In this document: in pieces, positions 33,861 to 45,246 of the stretch
How the letters are laid out: the number at the start of each line of letters is the position of its first letter
Position numbering within the stretch: the stretch's first letter is position 1
Source: Dryomyza anilis
Lineage: Eukaryota > Arthropoda > Insecta > Diptera > Dryomyzidae
NCBI GenBank assembly: GCA_951804985.1
Contig: OX638130.1
Coordinates: 97,337,700 to 97,401,699, forward strand
DNA length: 64,000 bases
Direction of reading: 5' to 3'
The notes under the pieces: model-generated
The model's input: only the letters and a program-made list of their open reading frames with translations
Told to the model about the DNA's origin: nothing
Database searches by the model: none
Translations under genes and position numbers: made by a program

Positions 33861-34370
33861 GCGTGTGTGCATTAAAAACCTTTTTATTTTTCGGCGGTTT
33901 TTTTATTTGCCTCGATTGCAGCATGTGTGGTGTGGGGTTTCTGTTTTTTTCCTTTTACTCATCAACATTTGGGTTTTTTTTTCGACTTTTTGTAGGCGAT
34001 TTAATATATAAAAAAAATATATATACGCGTGTACACACTTCAAAAAACAAAAAAGCATAAATCAGGATGGGCTTTTTTACACAACCAACACAATGCAAGT
34101 GCGTTATTATATATCTACTTAGGTACACAGATCACTGAACCGATGCATACTACTGATGGGACTAATAATACAAGCATAATCCTTAGGAAAGGTGATAATT
34201 TGCATGACATCAACCCATTTATAAGATTGTCCCAAGTCAAAGTTCTACACGCTCTCCCCTGGTAACATAAACGAACTATTGAAAAAAAATTATAAAATCA
34301 TTTTATCTAATTTCTACGTAAGAAGTCCATAAAAATAGACGCATACAAAATTCCAAAACTACACTTCAAA
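33861..34370. other. Intergenic DNA, nothing recognised
   Basis: T-rich and A-rich runs and an ordinary AT-rich spacer. No supported gene or repeat. Confidence 0.35.
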
Positions 34371-35790
34371 ATATTAAAAAATATATATTGTGCAGATTTG
34401 TGCTCAATATGTGCTCTATTCAAAAATCTAAATTATTAAAATATCCGTCCAGACTTTATTTGGAAGTTAGTAGTCTGTGCTAAGTTGTGCACAATTTGTG
34501 CTATAAAATAAAAACATGAAATACTAATGATAATAAGGCATATTAAAAAAAAATTAACAAGAAATTAGATTGATGTTGACATTTTGTAAATTGTGTACTA
34601 TGCTGGGCTGTTCCTGCATAGCTCATCATAGCGGAGCCTAACATTGTGCTCTATATAAAAAGCTAAATTATTTCAATATCCAGATTTCATTTGAAAGTTC
34701 GCCTAACTATTTTATTATTTAGTATGGGTTAAGTTGTGCACAATTTGTGCTGTTCGTGCTATAAAATAAAACATGTATAACTAATAATAATTAGTCAAAT
34801 TAACAGCATGATTTCTTTTAAATTAGATTGATGTTGACATTCAAAATGTGAAAAATGTGCGCTATGCTGCGCTGTGTCTTTATAGTTTAGCATATCAGAG
34901 CCCAGCATTGTGCAGTGTTGTGCTCAATTAGTGCTCTCTATATAAACTAAATTATTTAAACATCCGTCCAGATTTTATTTGGAAGTTAGCACAACTAATT
35001 TGTAATTGTAATGTTGTAGTGCTATAAATTAAAAACATGGATTAGTAAAAATAATGAAGCATATTAAAAGAAAAGCAAAAAAAAAAAAATTGATGTTGAC
35101 ATTTGGAACAATGCTGCGTAGCCCAGCATTGTGCACAGTGTGCTCTATGTACAAAGCTAAATTATTTAAATATATGTCTAGATTTTATTTGGAAGTTAGC
35201 ACACCTATTTTGTAATTCGTTTATAAATCTGTGCTTAGTTGTGCACAATTTGTGCTATTAGTGCTATAAAATAAAAACATGGAACACTAATAATAAGCAT
35301 ACTAAACATAAGCATATTAAAAGAAAATTAAAAATAAATATGGCTGTGCCTGCATAGCCCAGCATTGTGCACAGTTGTGCTCTTTTTGTGCTCTATATAA
35401 AAAGCTAAATTATTTAAATATCGGTCCAGATTTCATTTGAAAGTCCGTTTAACTATTTTGTTATTTGTTATTAAGTATGTGCTAAGTTGTGCACAATATG
35501 TGCTGTTCGTGCTATAAAATACAAATAAGGAATACTAATAATAATTGAAATAATAAAAAATTAGATTGATGTTGGCATGTGAAAATGAAAATGTGTGCTA
35601 TGCTGGACTGTGTCTGACTGTGCCTGGTTAACACAGCCAATTTCAAAAATATTTTTTGTTATATTTGAAAGTTAACAAAGCAATTTTATAAATATTTTCT
35701 AATTTTGTACTAATTTGTGCTCAATTTGTGCTGCTCGTGCTATAAAATGAAACTTTGAATACTCAATAGAATAAAAAATCTGATTTTCTA
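34370..35790. repeat. Satellite: about six diverged units of ~240 bp
   Basis: The landmark AGATTTTATTTGGAAGTTAG (or variants) recurs near 34450, 34684, 34970, 35175, 35427 and 35660, spaced 205-285 bases. Each unit also holds GTTGTGCACAATTTGTGCT and GTGCTATAAAATAAAAACAT. The GTGC words are out of keeping with the AT-rich surround. Confidence 0.85.
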
Positions 35791-36000
35791 AAAAAAATAA
35801 AAGGTTGCTGTAATTACAAGTTAAAGTTTGCTAAAATTTAGCTATCGGAATTTAGCTGTTTATGCTGCTCGTGCTATAAAATGAAAATATGTAATACTCA
35901 ATAGAATAAAATTTCTGATTTTGTAAAAAAAATAAAAGGATGCTGTAATTACAAGTTAAAGTTTGCTAAAATTTAGCTATCGGAGTTTGCTATTAATATC
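35791..36000. repeat. Two tandem units of ~135 bp at the satellite edge
   Basis: TGCTGTAATTACAAGTTAAA and GCTAAAATTTAGCTATCGG occur at about 35807 and 35941 with matching text between, including the CTGCTCGTGCTATAAAATG of the larger satellite. It looks like a local derivative of the array. Confidence 0.8.
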
Positions 36001-36484
36001 AAACTATTTCTTTTGAGTGTAAGTACTATATTTTAATGCATTTTTTATTTGTTTTTTATTTACTTGGAAACGCATTATTTTAATTGTCTTAGTGCTATTG
36101 TTTTAAATATATTGTATGCATGTCTACATTAGCAAATGCTGTATCCAATTTATAAAGAATGTATGAATAATTAAAAGTAATTCGACAGAAATGAAGTGAG
36201 AAATTACATTCTTAATTTGCTTATAATATAAAAAATATATTCTATGCCTTTTTGTATTCAATCTAAAAGCTCTGATACACAGTAAAAAGTTTATGAAACA
36301 ATTTTAAATTGTGTGGAATTACTAGACGGATACAATCAGGGATTACATTAGTTTTATTCAACCAACGAATTTTTATTATATACATTAATTTATTATTGTA
36401 AACTTTGGAAATCAAATCAAATTTTCATCTAAAAAATTACAATTTTTATACAAAAATATAACTTGACTCGAAATTTGTATTTAT
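36001..36484. other. AT-rich spacer, nothing recognised
   Basis: No gene, tandem repeat or terminal inverted repeat found. Confidence 0.35.
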
Positions 36485-37260
36485 ACATAAATACAACTTA
36501 AAAATTACATATTCGATAAACGTGAGACAACACTTCTGGCATTTTTCAGTAATATATCCAACAAACACGCAGATAAATGGAATATTTTGGGAAGTGTATA
36601 GCACGTAGTAAAATTTTGTCGAATTTTAATGGCAGATTCACGGCATATTTTGGGAACGGACAGAAAACAGACAGCTTGTGATACAAACTCCATCTTTGTC
36701 TGTTTGAAATATGTCGGAAAAATGTTTCAAAACTGCCTCGATCCTGGCAATAATTTCCCAAGACAAAATTTCTGGCATTTTTCAGGAATATTTCGTGCAT
36801 ATTTCCAGCAAACGCACAGCTAATTGGAATATCATGGGAAGTGTATAAGGTTGTAAAATTTACATAATAACAGATTCACATAATATTTTTGGAATGGGCA
36901 GAAAATATACAGCTTTTGATACAAACTCCGCTTTTGTCTTTTTTGAAATATATCGAGAAAATGTTTCTAAACTGCCTCGACCCTGCCAAAAATTTTGTCT
37001 GAAAATATCTGATTTCGTAAAAATTTAATTTTATATCCCCAGACAAAATTTTTGGCATGGTTGGTTGACATATTTCAAACAGACAAAGACGGAGTTTGTT
37101 TCAAAAGTTTTCCGGCTGTTCCCAAAATATTCCGTGAATCTGCAAATTAAATCCAACAAAATTTTACAACCCGCTAAACACTCACCAAAATATTTCATTT
37201 ATCAGTGTGTTTGCCGGAAATGTGCCAGAAATATTCCTGAAAAATGACAGAAATTATATG
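36485..37260. repeat. ~290-bp repeat, two direct units and one inverted
   Basis: Units near 36530 and 36775 share TTCTGGCATTTTTCAG, GGAATATTTTGGGAAGTGTA, ACAAACTCCATCTTTGTCTG and AAACTGCCTCGATCCTG. From 37040 to 37250 the same words run in inverse (CAGACAAAGACGGAGTTTGT, TTCCTGAAAAATGACAGAA). A diverged relative is at 43060-43330. Short open frames within it are incidental. Confidence 0.75.
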
Positions 37261-37393
37261 TCGGGATGTGTTAAGTTTTCAAATGTTTAAAATTTCATTC
37301 CCAAATTAAATTGCCACTACAAATTACAAATATTTATTTAAAATTCAAATTTGTGTTTTAAATTTACACATTTTCATAGAATTTTAAAATGTT

Positions 37394-37905
37394 CACACAC
37401 AGAAAAAAAATTCTTCAATATGATGAATTTATTCATAAATATTATGAATTATTTCACCAACTACCAGATTCATCATATTTATATTACCGTTCACTAAATC
37501 ATATATTTATGAATGTATTCATTATATATATGAACAAAATATTCAATACAATGAATTTGAATTGTCATATTGATGAATTTGTTCAAGAAGTACGGCAAAC
37601 AATGAACGAAAAAAAAAAACATTTTGATAGAAATTTGGTTTAATGAACAGAGTTCTTCAATATGAAGAACTAATATGTTGTATTTTATATTTTGGTTCAT
37701 TAATATGATGAAACGTATTCTTCACATACAGTTCATCATATTGAAGAACACTTTATCGACAGTTACCAAGCGTTCTTCATATTTATGATAGCATTCATAA
37801 CATTGATGGCGTTAGTCCTTAATATTATGAATGGTTCTTCAATACAATGAATCATGGTTTGAAGAACGGAATTCATCAATATAATGTACATTTTTTTCTG
37901 TGCAG
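37394..37905. mobile_element. TTCAT/ATGAA MITE, longest copy
   Basis: From CACACAGAAAAAAAATTC to ATGTACATTTTTTTCTGTG, about 510 bases made of alternating TTCATCATATT / AATATGATGAA words, giving the element a largely self-complementary structure. Related to 22849-23062. Confidence 0.75.
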
Positions 37906-38522
37906 ATTTTTAAACTTAATTCTTAAAATTTATACAATAAAATTAAATTTTCCTTTAAAATGCTTACTTTTAGACTTTCAAATATTGTACTCAAAGACCA
38001 CTCAACTTTTAAAATTAAAAAAAAAAAAATAATAATATTTTAAGTTCAACGAGAGTATATCCAAATAATATAATAAGACCATATTCATTTCCAAAATGAA
38101 GAATTATCTGGAAATGTTAATAGACAAGTTTTTGCCATGGCAACTCAAGATCAGACAAGGCAAAACATTTAAATTTCAAACAAAATTCTTACATTTTAAA
38201 CGGCGAAATTGGTGAATATATTGTCGACTAAAATAGCCCTTAATCATTAAATATTCTCATGATGAAATTGTATGTGAGATAATTGTTCGAAGCTTCTCTT
38301 ATCCCTTTCAACCATTTGTAATAATTTTATTTTTTTCAAAAAATACTTTTATATACTGCGATTATATAAAAGTTTTCTATTCTACACCGAAAAAATACTG
38401 TATTAAAAAAAATAATATGTAACATTTTTAATACATTTCGTACGATTTAAAATATTTATAAACTTACTTTTGTAAAAATTATGGTTTTCAAAATTTATAA
38501 ACGTACACAAAATTTTAGAGAC
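37906..38522. other. AT-rich intergenic DNA
   Basis: Nothing recognised apart from A runs. No gene. Confidence 0.35.
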
Positions 38523-40260
38523 GTATAGGGAAACCTGGGGTAATATGGGAAATGGGGTAATGTGGGATATTGCAATTTTTTGACAGGTTTTTGCACTTAA
38601 AAAATTGTGTATTGCATTTCGAGAACAAGTGAAAAAAATGTTTTTGAATGTTTTTTTAGAGTGTTAAATTTTGTCATTTTTAATTATGAAGGCATGTTTA
38701 AAATTGTCGTATGTTGTATATATTTTGAAGTACAAACGGGTTTTGCAAAAAAAAATTACATTGCTTAAATGGTGCTAAATTATGATCAAATTGCGATATT
38801 GAGGTAAAGTGGGAAATACTTTCTGGGGTAATGTGGAAAACGTAATTTAAGCAATGTTTGTTGTAATTTTAGTGAAAATATTATGTTATATGATTTATTT
38901 AACAGGTTTACTCGATCGTTGCCACAAACCAATAAAAAGCATCATTTGTTCACTTCACATGACATAAGATTTGAATTGCAGAAGAAATTCAAAATTCAGA
39001 AATTCAAAATTGTCAATTCATCATAATAAGAAGACTTTTTTGCATTTTGTATGAATATTAATAGCAAACCGAAAAAAAAATTGCTTAAACAGCAAACTGT
39101 CATTTGCTGTTTCAGCGAAATCCGGCGCGTTCCTCTTTTCAGCAAACATTTTTGCATGTTTAACAACCTTTTTTGCTATTGTTATAGACTTTTTATTTTG
39201 AGTGTAAACTTTTCTTCTTATTTCTTCTTGCATTACAATCTTTTTATATTATCTTATTATATATTTTCATACTTTATATATATGATTTTGTTGTGAAGAA
39301 AAAAAAAAAACAAAATATGAAAAAGAAAGATTAAAATAGCATTATGTTCAAAAAAGTTTCCCACTTTACCACAACATTTCTCAAAAAGTCCGAAATTGAG
39401 TTTTTATACCCTACACCTATGAGGTACAGGGTATATTAACTTTGTGCATATATTGTAACGCCCCTTAGGAAGCGTGTCCGGTATGGAAAAGTATATATAT
39501 TCTTGAGCAGCATTACTACCCGAGTCCGTTTAGCCATGTCCGTCTGTCTGTCCGTCTTGCTATCCGAATACAGAATAACTCGAGAAATACTGATCAGAAT
39601 GCGATGAAATTTCGTCTCAATATATCTTAGCCAAAAGTAGGAACTGAGCCAAATCGGTCAACGGACACGCCCACCTCCCATACAAGTCACTTTTATATAA
39701 CTATTTCGGAACTAATAACTCGAAAAGTATTCAAGGTATAGTTATAAAATTTAAAACATTTTGTTATAATTCATACAAAAATATGTGTTCCAAAAATGGG
39801 CGAGATCCGCCCACCTTTTTTTTTCATTATTTCCCGGAAATTTTAACCATAAATTATTAAAATCAAATCTATGAAATATTATCCTTACACAATTTTTAAA
39901 TATAGGCGTGGTCCGCTCATTTCTAATTTTTTGTATTAGTTTCTTATACTTTTATATCAATTTTTTAAATTATGGAGATCTAAGATGTAAATTTCTGATA
40001 TGTGAATAATATTCTGAGGGTGGGGAGCTTCAGTATAATTAAAAACTTTAAAATTAAGATATACAATTAAATATCCCACTAATGGTGTAGGATATTCCAT
40101 AGTCGGGCCCGACCGACTATAAAAGTCCACCCCATGAGACCGAACTTACCCATGTGACCTAACTTTCCCAACTCGTTTTTTTTTTAAATTTCTCAAAAAA
40201 TAATTAAAAGGCATATCAATTCTATTCTGTTTATGTAAAAACCATTTATGAACCATTTTA
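38523..40260. mobile_element. P element copy 2, split by an F repeat
   Basis: The left end TATAGGGAAACCTGGGGTAA and interior words (GTATTGCATTTCGAGAACAAG, GGGGTAATGTGGAAAACGTA) match 24614-25689. After GTCCGAAATTGAGTTTTT an F repeat begins; from 40185 the P text resumes (AAATTTCTCAAAAAATAATTA, ATTCTGTTTATG). The right terminus is decayed. A separate insert at 39030-39205 matches 28305-28450. Confidence 0.65.
39412..40184 (+). mobile_element. F repeat subtype 2, inserted in the P element
   Basis: It starts TATACCCTACACCTATGAGG, contains GTCCGGTATGGAAAAGTATA, GAGTCCGTTTAGCCATGTCC, TGTCTGTCCGTC and GGCGTGGTCCGCTC, and ends CCCGACCGACTATAAAAG and CCTAACTTTCCCAACTCGTT with a T run. Because the P text continues on both sides it is a clean nested insertion and shows the true ends of the F family. 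Confidence 0.75.
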
Positions 40261-40579
40261 TGGAATAGACCCTTCAAAAGAATGTTATTCAATATTCAAA
40301 TCGAAATTTTGCCACGGATCAATAATTCGTACTTTCAAAATAAAAACCTACTCCACATAATTTATAATTATTATTATAATTTTCTCGGTGTACTAACGGT
40401 AAGTTTTTATTTTTCCACACTGTGTAATAAATTTAATTATAATATTATGTTATTAATTTTCAAATAATAAACAAAAAATAAAAACTTAGTAGTAATTGCT
40501 TTGAGCATATTGTACTTTAAGCTGATGTTTTCTCATGGCCTAAGGTACAATGAAATTATGTAAGAAAAAAAATATATAT

Positions 40580-41240
40580 CTGTCAGAGCCCTAACATACT
40601 TGAATTTTAATTTGTAATGAGCACATAATTTAAATACATACATCGTGGTATGTGGGAAATATCCGAGACAACGCATGAAATAAGATCCGGATTGCTATTA
40701 GTTATATTGAAGTTTGAGAAGTGCCTGCGAAACAAACAAAAAAGCAAGAATGTGTTTTTTTTCCTACACTGTTTCCAGCAAATTTTTATCATTTTCATAA
40801 GAGGCAACCACCACCACCGCCACCAGCATCATCATTACCATTACCACAAAATAAAAACTAGGCACTGCTCTAAGAATTATATGAATGGTAGAATGGATAG
40901 ATGGATGGATGGATGGATGGAAAGTATATACATCCGATGCCTTGATAACGAAGTTTCTTTTCTCTACACATCCTCCATCAAAGGGGAACATGCAAATTCT
41001 ATTTAAATTGTGTACAACGTTATTAGAAAGTTTTTCCAGTATGTAGAAGTGGCAAAGGAAAGAACATTTTTAATTTGCCTCCCAGCAACCTTCACATACT
41101 GAAGAGTGCAAGTTTCGCTGTGGAAAATACTAAGGCGACGACGTAAAAAGGAACAAAAAAAAAAAAATAATAAATGTAACAGAAAACCATTCCATTAAAG
41201 AAACCACACGTCGTTGGCTTCTTATTCTCTTTGTGTATTT
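40580..41240. other. Mixed-composition island with ACC and ATGG runs
   Basis: CCACCACCACCGCCACCAGC (40808-40830) and a GGAT/ATGG run (40890-40921). Short open frames only. Nothing supports a gene; possible regulatory DNA by composition. Confidence 0.3.
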
Positions 41241-41754
41241 CATTAATTCAAAAGAAAAAATTCTTACAAAATTAGCAAAGAAATTTTTCTTAGAGGTAAA
41301 TTCTTAAAAAGGAGTGCATAGCGATGTATTTATAATTTTTAGCTGAATTACTTAAAAAGTTTATTAAATGTTAAAAAAATACGTATATAAAAATTGTAAT
41401 TTATATTTTGCATTTTTCTCCGGACCATTATTCCCCAGAACATTCTTTCTCTAGACAACGAGAAAATATTTCGGGTAAAAGTAGTCCGCGGAAAAACTGT
41501 CTGGGAAAGAAATTTCTCGGGGAATAAATGTGGGGACTATAAAATGGTTTAAATTTGACGAAGAGCATGCGAAGACTAGTTTTCATATAAATATAAATTC
41601 ACAAAAAATATGAAATTATAGAATAAAAAATATATATTTTACATAAAAAAAATTGTTTTGAAATCTTATTTTTTTATGTTTAAGACCTTAAAAATAAACG
41701 TTTATAATTTAATGATTGAAAAAATGCATATTTATCAATTCATCACATTATAGT
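41241..41754. other. AT-rich spacer with a GGGAAAGAAATTTCTC motif
   Basis: 41410-41540 contains diverged relatives of the GGGGAAGAATTC minisatellite of the Helentron-like elements, suggesting an old remnant. No gene. Confidence 0.35.
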
Positions 41755-42215
41755 GTGGTGAGTAAGTATGTATGTCGAGATTTTTCGTATGATTTTGTGT
41801 TATGAATTTTATGTGATGAGATGTAGTCTGGTGAGTTGTAATGTGGTGAATTGTAGTGTGGTGAGTTAACATGTGGTGAGTTAACGTGTGGTGAGTTAAC
41901 GTGTGGTGAGTTAACGTGTGGTGAGTTAACGTGTGGTGAGTTAACGTGTGGTGAGTTAACGTGTGGTGAGTTAACGTGTGGTGAGTTAACGTGTGGTGAG
42001 TTAACGTGTGGTGAGTTAACGTGTGGTGAATTTTACTGTGGTGAGTTACAGTATGGTGAATTGCAGTGTGGTGAGTTGTGATGTGGTGAATTGTGGTGTA
42101 GTGTGTTATGAGTTTTAGTGTGGTGAGTTTTAGTGTATTAATTTCTAGCTATAGTATAGTGACTTGTAGTGTGGTGAGTTGTAATGTGGTGAATTATAAT
42201 GAGTTGAAACGGGGT
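41755..42215. repeat. 15-bp minisatellite (GTGTGGTGAGTTAAC)n
   Basis: About ten near-identical consecutive units of GTGTGGTGAGTTAAC (41866-42026) are flanked by diverged units ending in GAGTTTTAG or GAATTGTAG. The core is more homogeneous than the sister arrays at 29333 and 45484, which implies recent expansion. Confidence 0.9.
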
Positions 42216-42347
42216 GAATTATGAATAGTGTGAAGATTGTAATAAGGTGAATGATGAGTAATGGTATTGTGGTGTGCCTAATTTGTACACCGGAAAAATT
42301 ACTGTAGTAAATTATATACAATTTATGTCTTTGTTTTGAAAAAATCT

Positions 42348-42450
42348 AGGACACGGCGGACGACTGCGAAAATGAGAAAGTTTAAAATAAAAACCCAAGC
42401 AGCTCAAGCAGCCCAAGCATCTAACCGAAACGAGAACTAGTGATGCCAAC
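42348..42450 (-). promoter_or_regulatory. Promoter-like cassette, copy 3 (motif 7)
   Basis: The minus strand reads TGGCATCACTAGT (42448-42436), then CTCGTTTCGGTTAGATGCTT, GCTGCTTGGGTTTTTATTTT, TTTCGCAGTCGTCC and GCCGTGTCC. It is closest to the copy at 32544, also sharing GGTTCAATAAGT upstream. No coding exon follows. Confidence 0.45.
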
Positions 42451-43059
42451 TTATTGAACCAACTTATTGAACAACTGAATTTTTTCTGTTTTGATCCTAA
42501 AAATAGAAAAATATAATAAACCTATTCTGCGAAAATAATTTTAAAACAGTTCTAGAGCGAATAGATCAGTAAAAGCTGCTGCATATGAACTCACAAACAT
42601 TATCCAGAAAACGTGGGATGAAACTAAACTTATCTATCTGTATTTCGGAGAAATTTTTGCCAACAAATCTCATAAAAGCAACAAGATATACCTCATTCTC
42701 TAAGCAAATGGGCTTAATTACGAAAGATTACGAAGCCAATAACATCGTTCAAGAATCGAAAAAAAAACCAACAAAGTTTGCGAAAAACTTCCAAATGAAA
42801 CTCAGATAAACTAAAAAATAGAGAACACATGTATTTTATCTGTAAATCAACATGGTTCTCGAATAGATTATTAAGAGTTAAATGAACAGGGTCAAAAATG
42901 ATTGAACTTTGCGCTTAGGTTAATTCAGAACTTGGAAACACACAATTTTTCCATATTCTGAGCTAATGATCACGCCAGCATAGATAGTGTTACAAAACGG
43001 ATTAATTGGCAAGAATTTATTTAAAATGTATCAAAATTTAAATTGAAAATGATTTAAGC
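42451..43059. other. Spacer with a weak coding-like segment
   Basis: At 42560-42710 one plus frame reads SVKAAAYELTNIIQKTWDET..., with regular hydrophobic spacing, but it meets stops soon after and has no splice sites. A decayed gene or transposon fragment is possible. I do not assign it. Confidence 0.2.
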
Positions 43060-43330
43060 TTCCCACAAACTTCTGTTTATCGGTGTGTTTGCCAAAAAAA
43101 AGTGCCTGCTATATTAAAAATAAATCCAGAAATGTTTTCTCAATGCAGTTTAGAAACATTATTTTACATTTGTATCAAAAGCTACCTGCATGTATCGAAA
43201 ATATGTGGAAGCTGCCATTAAAATTTCTTAAAATTTGTTGATCACCCACACATTTATCTGTGTGTGCTTGCCGGAAACATCCCAAAATATTCCAGATATT
43301 TTATTCCGGAAATCATAGAAATATTTTTAG
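43060..43330. repeat. Diverged relative of the 36485-37260 repeat
   Basis: Shared words are TTATCGGTGTGTTTGCC, TTTCTCAATGCAGTTTAGAA, TGTATCAAAAGCTACCTG and CCGGAAACATCCCAAAATAT, in the order of the inverted unit. Confidence 0.55.
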
Positions 43331-43559
43331 CCGACTCAATGCAATTTACAATTTTTTTGGACAGATTTTTAGCAGAGTTTTTGTTATAAGTTGCCTGTCT
43401 TAAAGTACCCACGGACGGTGTCAGCAATCCAAGGTCAGCAATTCAATCTATAAAATCTGTCTGAGTGTTCTGAATCTTAGTATATATTCAAAAAAAAAAA
43501 CCCAAAATATCTTTGAAGAATCAACAATAAATAATGTTAAATTTAATATAATATTACTA

Positions 43560-44103
43560 CACTCACAGAAATAATTGTTTGGAGTGCGGTTGTTTCAACA
43601 AAATATTAGTTTGTATCTACCAAATGTAGTTTGCCTTAACCTACATTTATTTGTGACAAACAATAGTATGAAGCTAAACCAACTATTAGTTGAAGTAATA
43701 GTAACATTGAATGAGAAAACCAACTTTAATCCATTTATAATTTTTTTATTTCCATTGCAAAGACAAATAAATTTTAAATGAGATAAAATCAATATTTAGT
43801 TGGCTCAACAGATAGTTGGTTATATTGACTAAATGATACAACATCAGTTTGTAGCAACCAATATTTATTTGACTAAACTGCGAAATCAGCTGTTTTTAGA
43901 AAAACGACGCCAAAGCAGGACAAGATCAGTCGCACAATAAGCTGCAGGTTTTCACTAGTTTGGTTATATTGACTAAATGATACAACATCAGTTTGTAGCA
44001 ACCAATATTTATTTGACTAAACTGCGAAATCAGCTGTTTTTAGAAAAACGACGCCAAAGCAGGACAAGATCAGTCGCACAATAAGCTGCAGGTTTTCACT
44101 AGT
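43560..44103. repeat. AGTTGGTT repeat ending in a perfect 144-bp tandem duplication
   Basis: 43560-43815 carries TTGTTTCAACAAAATATTAG and AACCAACTATTAGTTGAAG-type inverted words, like a MITE. From 43816 a 144-base unit (TTGGTTATATTGACTAAATG ... GCAGGTTTTCACTAG) is followed at 43960 by an identical copy. I see no mismatch between the two. Confidence 0.85.
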
Positions 44104-44640
44104 TTTTTGTGCTGCGGGCAGCTCGTGCCACGTGTAAAATATACGTGGAATTCTTTTAGGCCTGTTAGAAACACACTATTCTGCACAGTTCTTACTATTA
44201 GTTGATCAAGACCAGATAATTTGAAAGTTTTTGAAGAAACAACAACAAATTGAAAACACAACACAATGATTATACGGACCGTTTCGAATACAGCCAAGTA
44301 TTCTCATCAGTGATCTTTGTGTGATGACGTTGTGATAACATCAAATGTTTCGTACATATGAACAAGGCGTGGTTGGGATTTGAACTCATGTTGTCAGAAA
44401 CGATGGGAGTTGGTAGACAAGCACGCAATGTGTTTGGCTACAGAACCACACAACCGTCACTCGTCTAATTTGCAGTTTTTGTCTGTTCTAGAACAGACTT
44501 TGTTGCAATAACGACGAATGGTGCCGAAGTTCTATAGAACGAATGCATTTGAGTAACGCATCGGTTTTGCTTTCAATGTTGTTGCTATTAATTCGTATTC
44601 TTCTTTTCGCAATGATTCATATTTCAGGCCTATACTTGTT
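44104..44640. other. Spacer containing a tRNA-like segment
   Basis: On the minus strand GAGTTCAAATCCC (44387-44375) resembles a box B, and GGTTCTGTAGCC about 65 bases upstream (44455-44444) could be a decayed box A. This may be a SINE head of another family. There is no flanking duplication that I can identify. Confidence 0.25.
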
Positions 44641-45246
44641 GTTAGTATAACAACTTTCATAGGAAGCACTGGAATAGCATTGCATATGGGCATTTCCAGA
44701 AACGGAAAATTTTTGATTTTTGTAGAAGGGTTTTCGATGTCCCGTCCGGATCCAAAAAGATACATTTATTACCATAGTAAACTGAACTTTTTTTTAAAAG
44801 AGTTGAATCCACTGTTTTTGAAGCAGAACTTTCTCGGAATTTCCAAAAATGTAAACATCATTTTCCTAGTGATTCTAGAAAATTTTTGACAGCTAATTGA
44901 AATCTGTCCCGTCCGGAACTTTGAGTACCAAAAATGTAGAACTGCAGTATAAAAAATATAAAAAAAAAATTTCAAAAAAGTAAAAAAAAAAAAATTAAAA
45001 ATCTAAAAATTTGGATAGTAAATTACTTTTCATTTCGTAATAATGATTATTAAATTTGTCATATACATAATTATTTTTAGCAAAAAATCGTAGTGCAAAT
45101 TTCCATACGGAACGTCCGGAATTATTCTGCGATTTATTACGAAATAACTGTAAACTTTAGGAAGAAAGTGAACATATACAAAAATAATGTAAATTGTCTC
45201 AGCTATATTCTGAGATATTCAAAAAAATTATTATACGAAAAAAGTA

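Noticed and set aside
41866..42026. CRISPR-like array of identical short repeats
   Set aside because: The 15-bp units are contiguous with no spacers, in animal DNA. It is a minisatellite.
42560..42830. Possible exon reading AAYELTNIIQKTWDETKLI
   Set aside because: The frame is broken by stops within about 45 codons and no acceptor or donor fits. Kept only as a weak coding-like segment.
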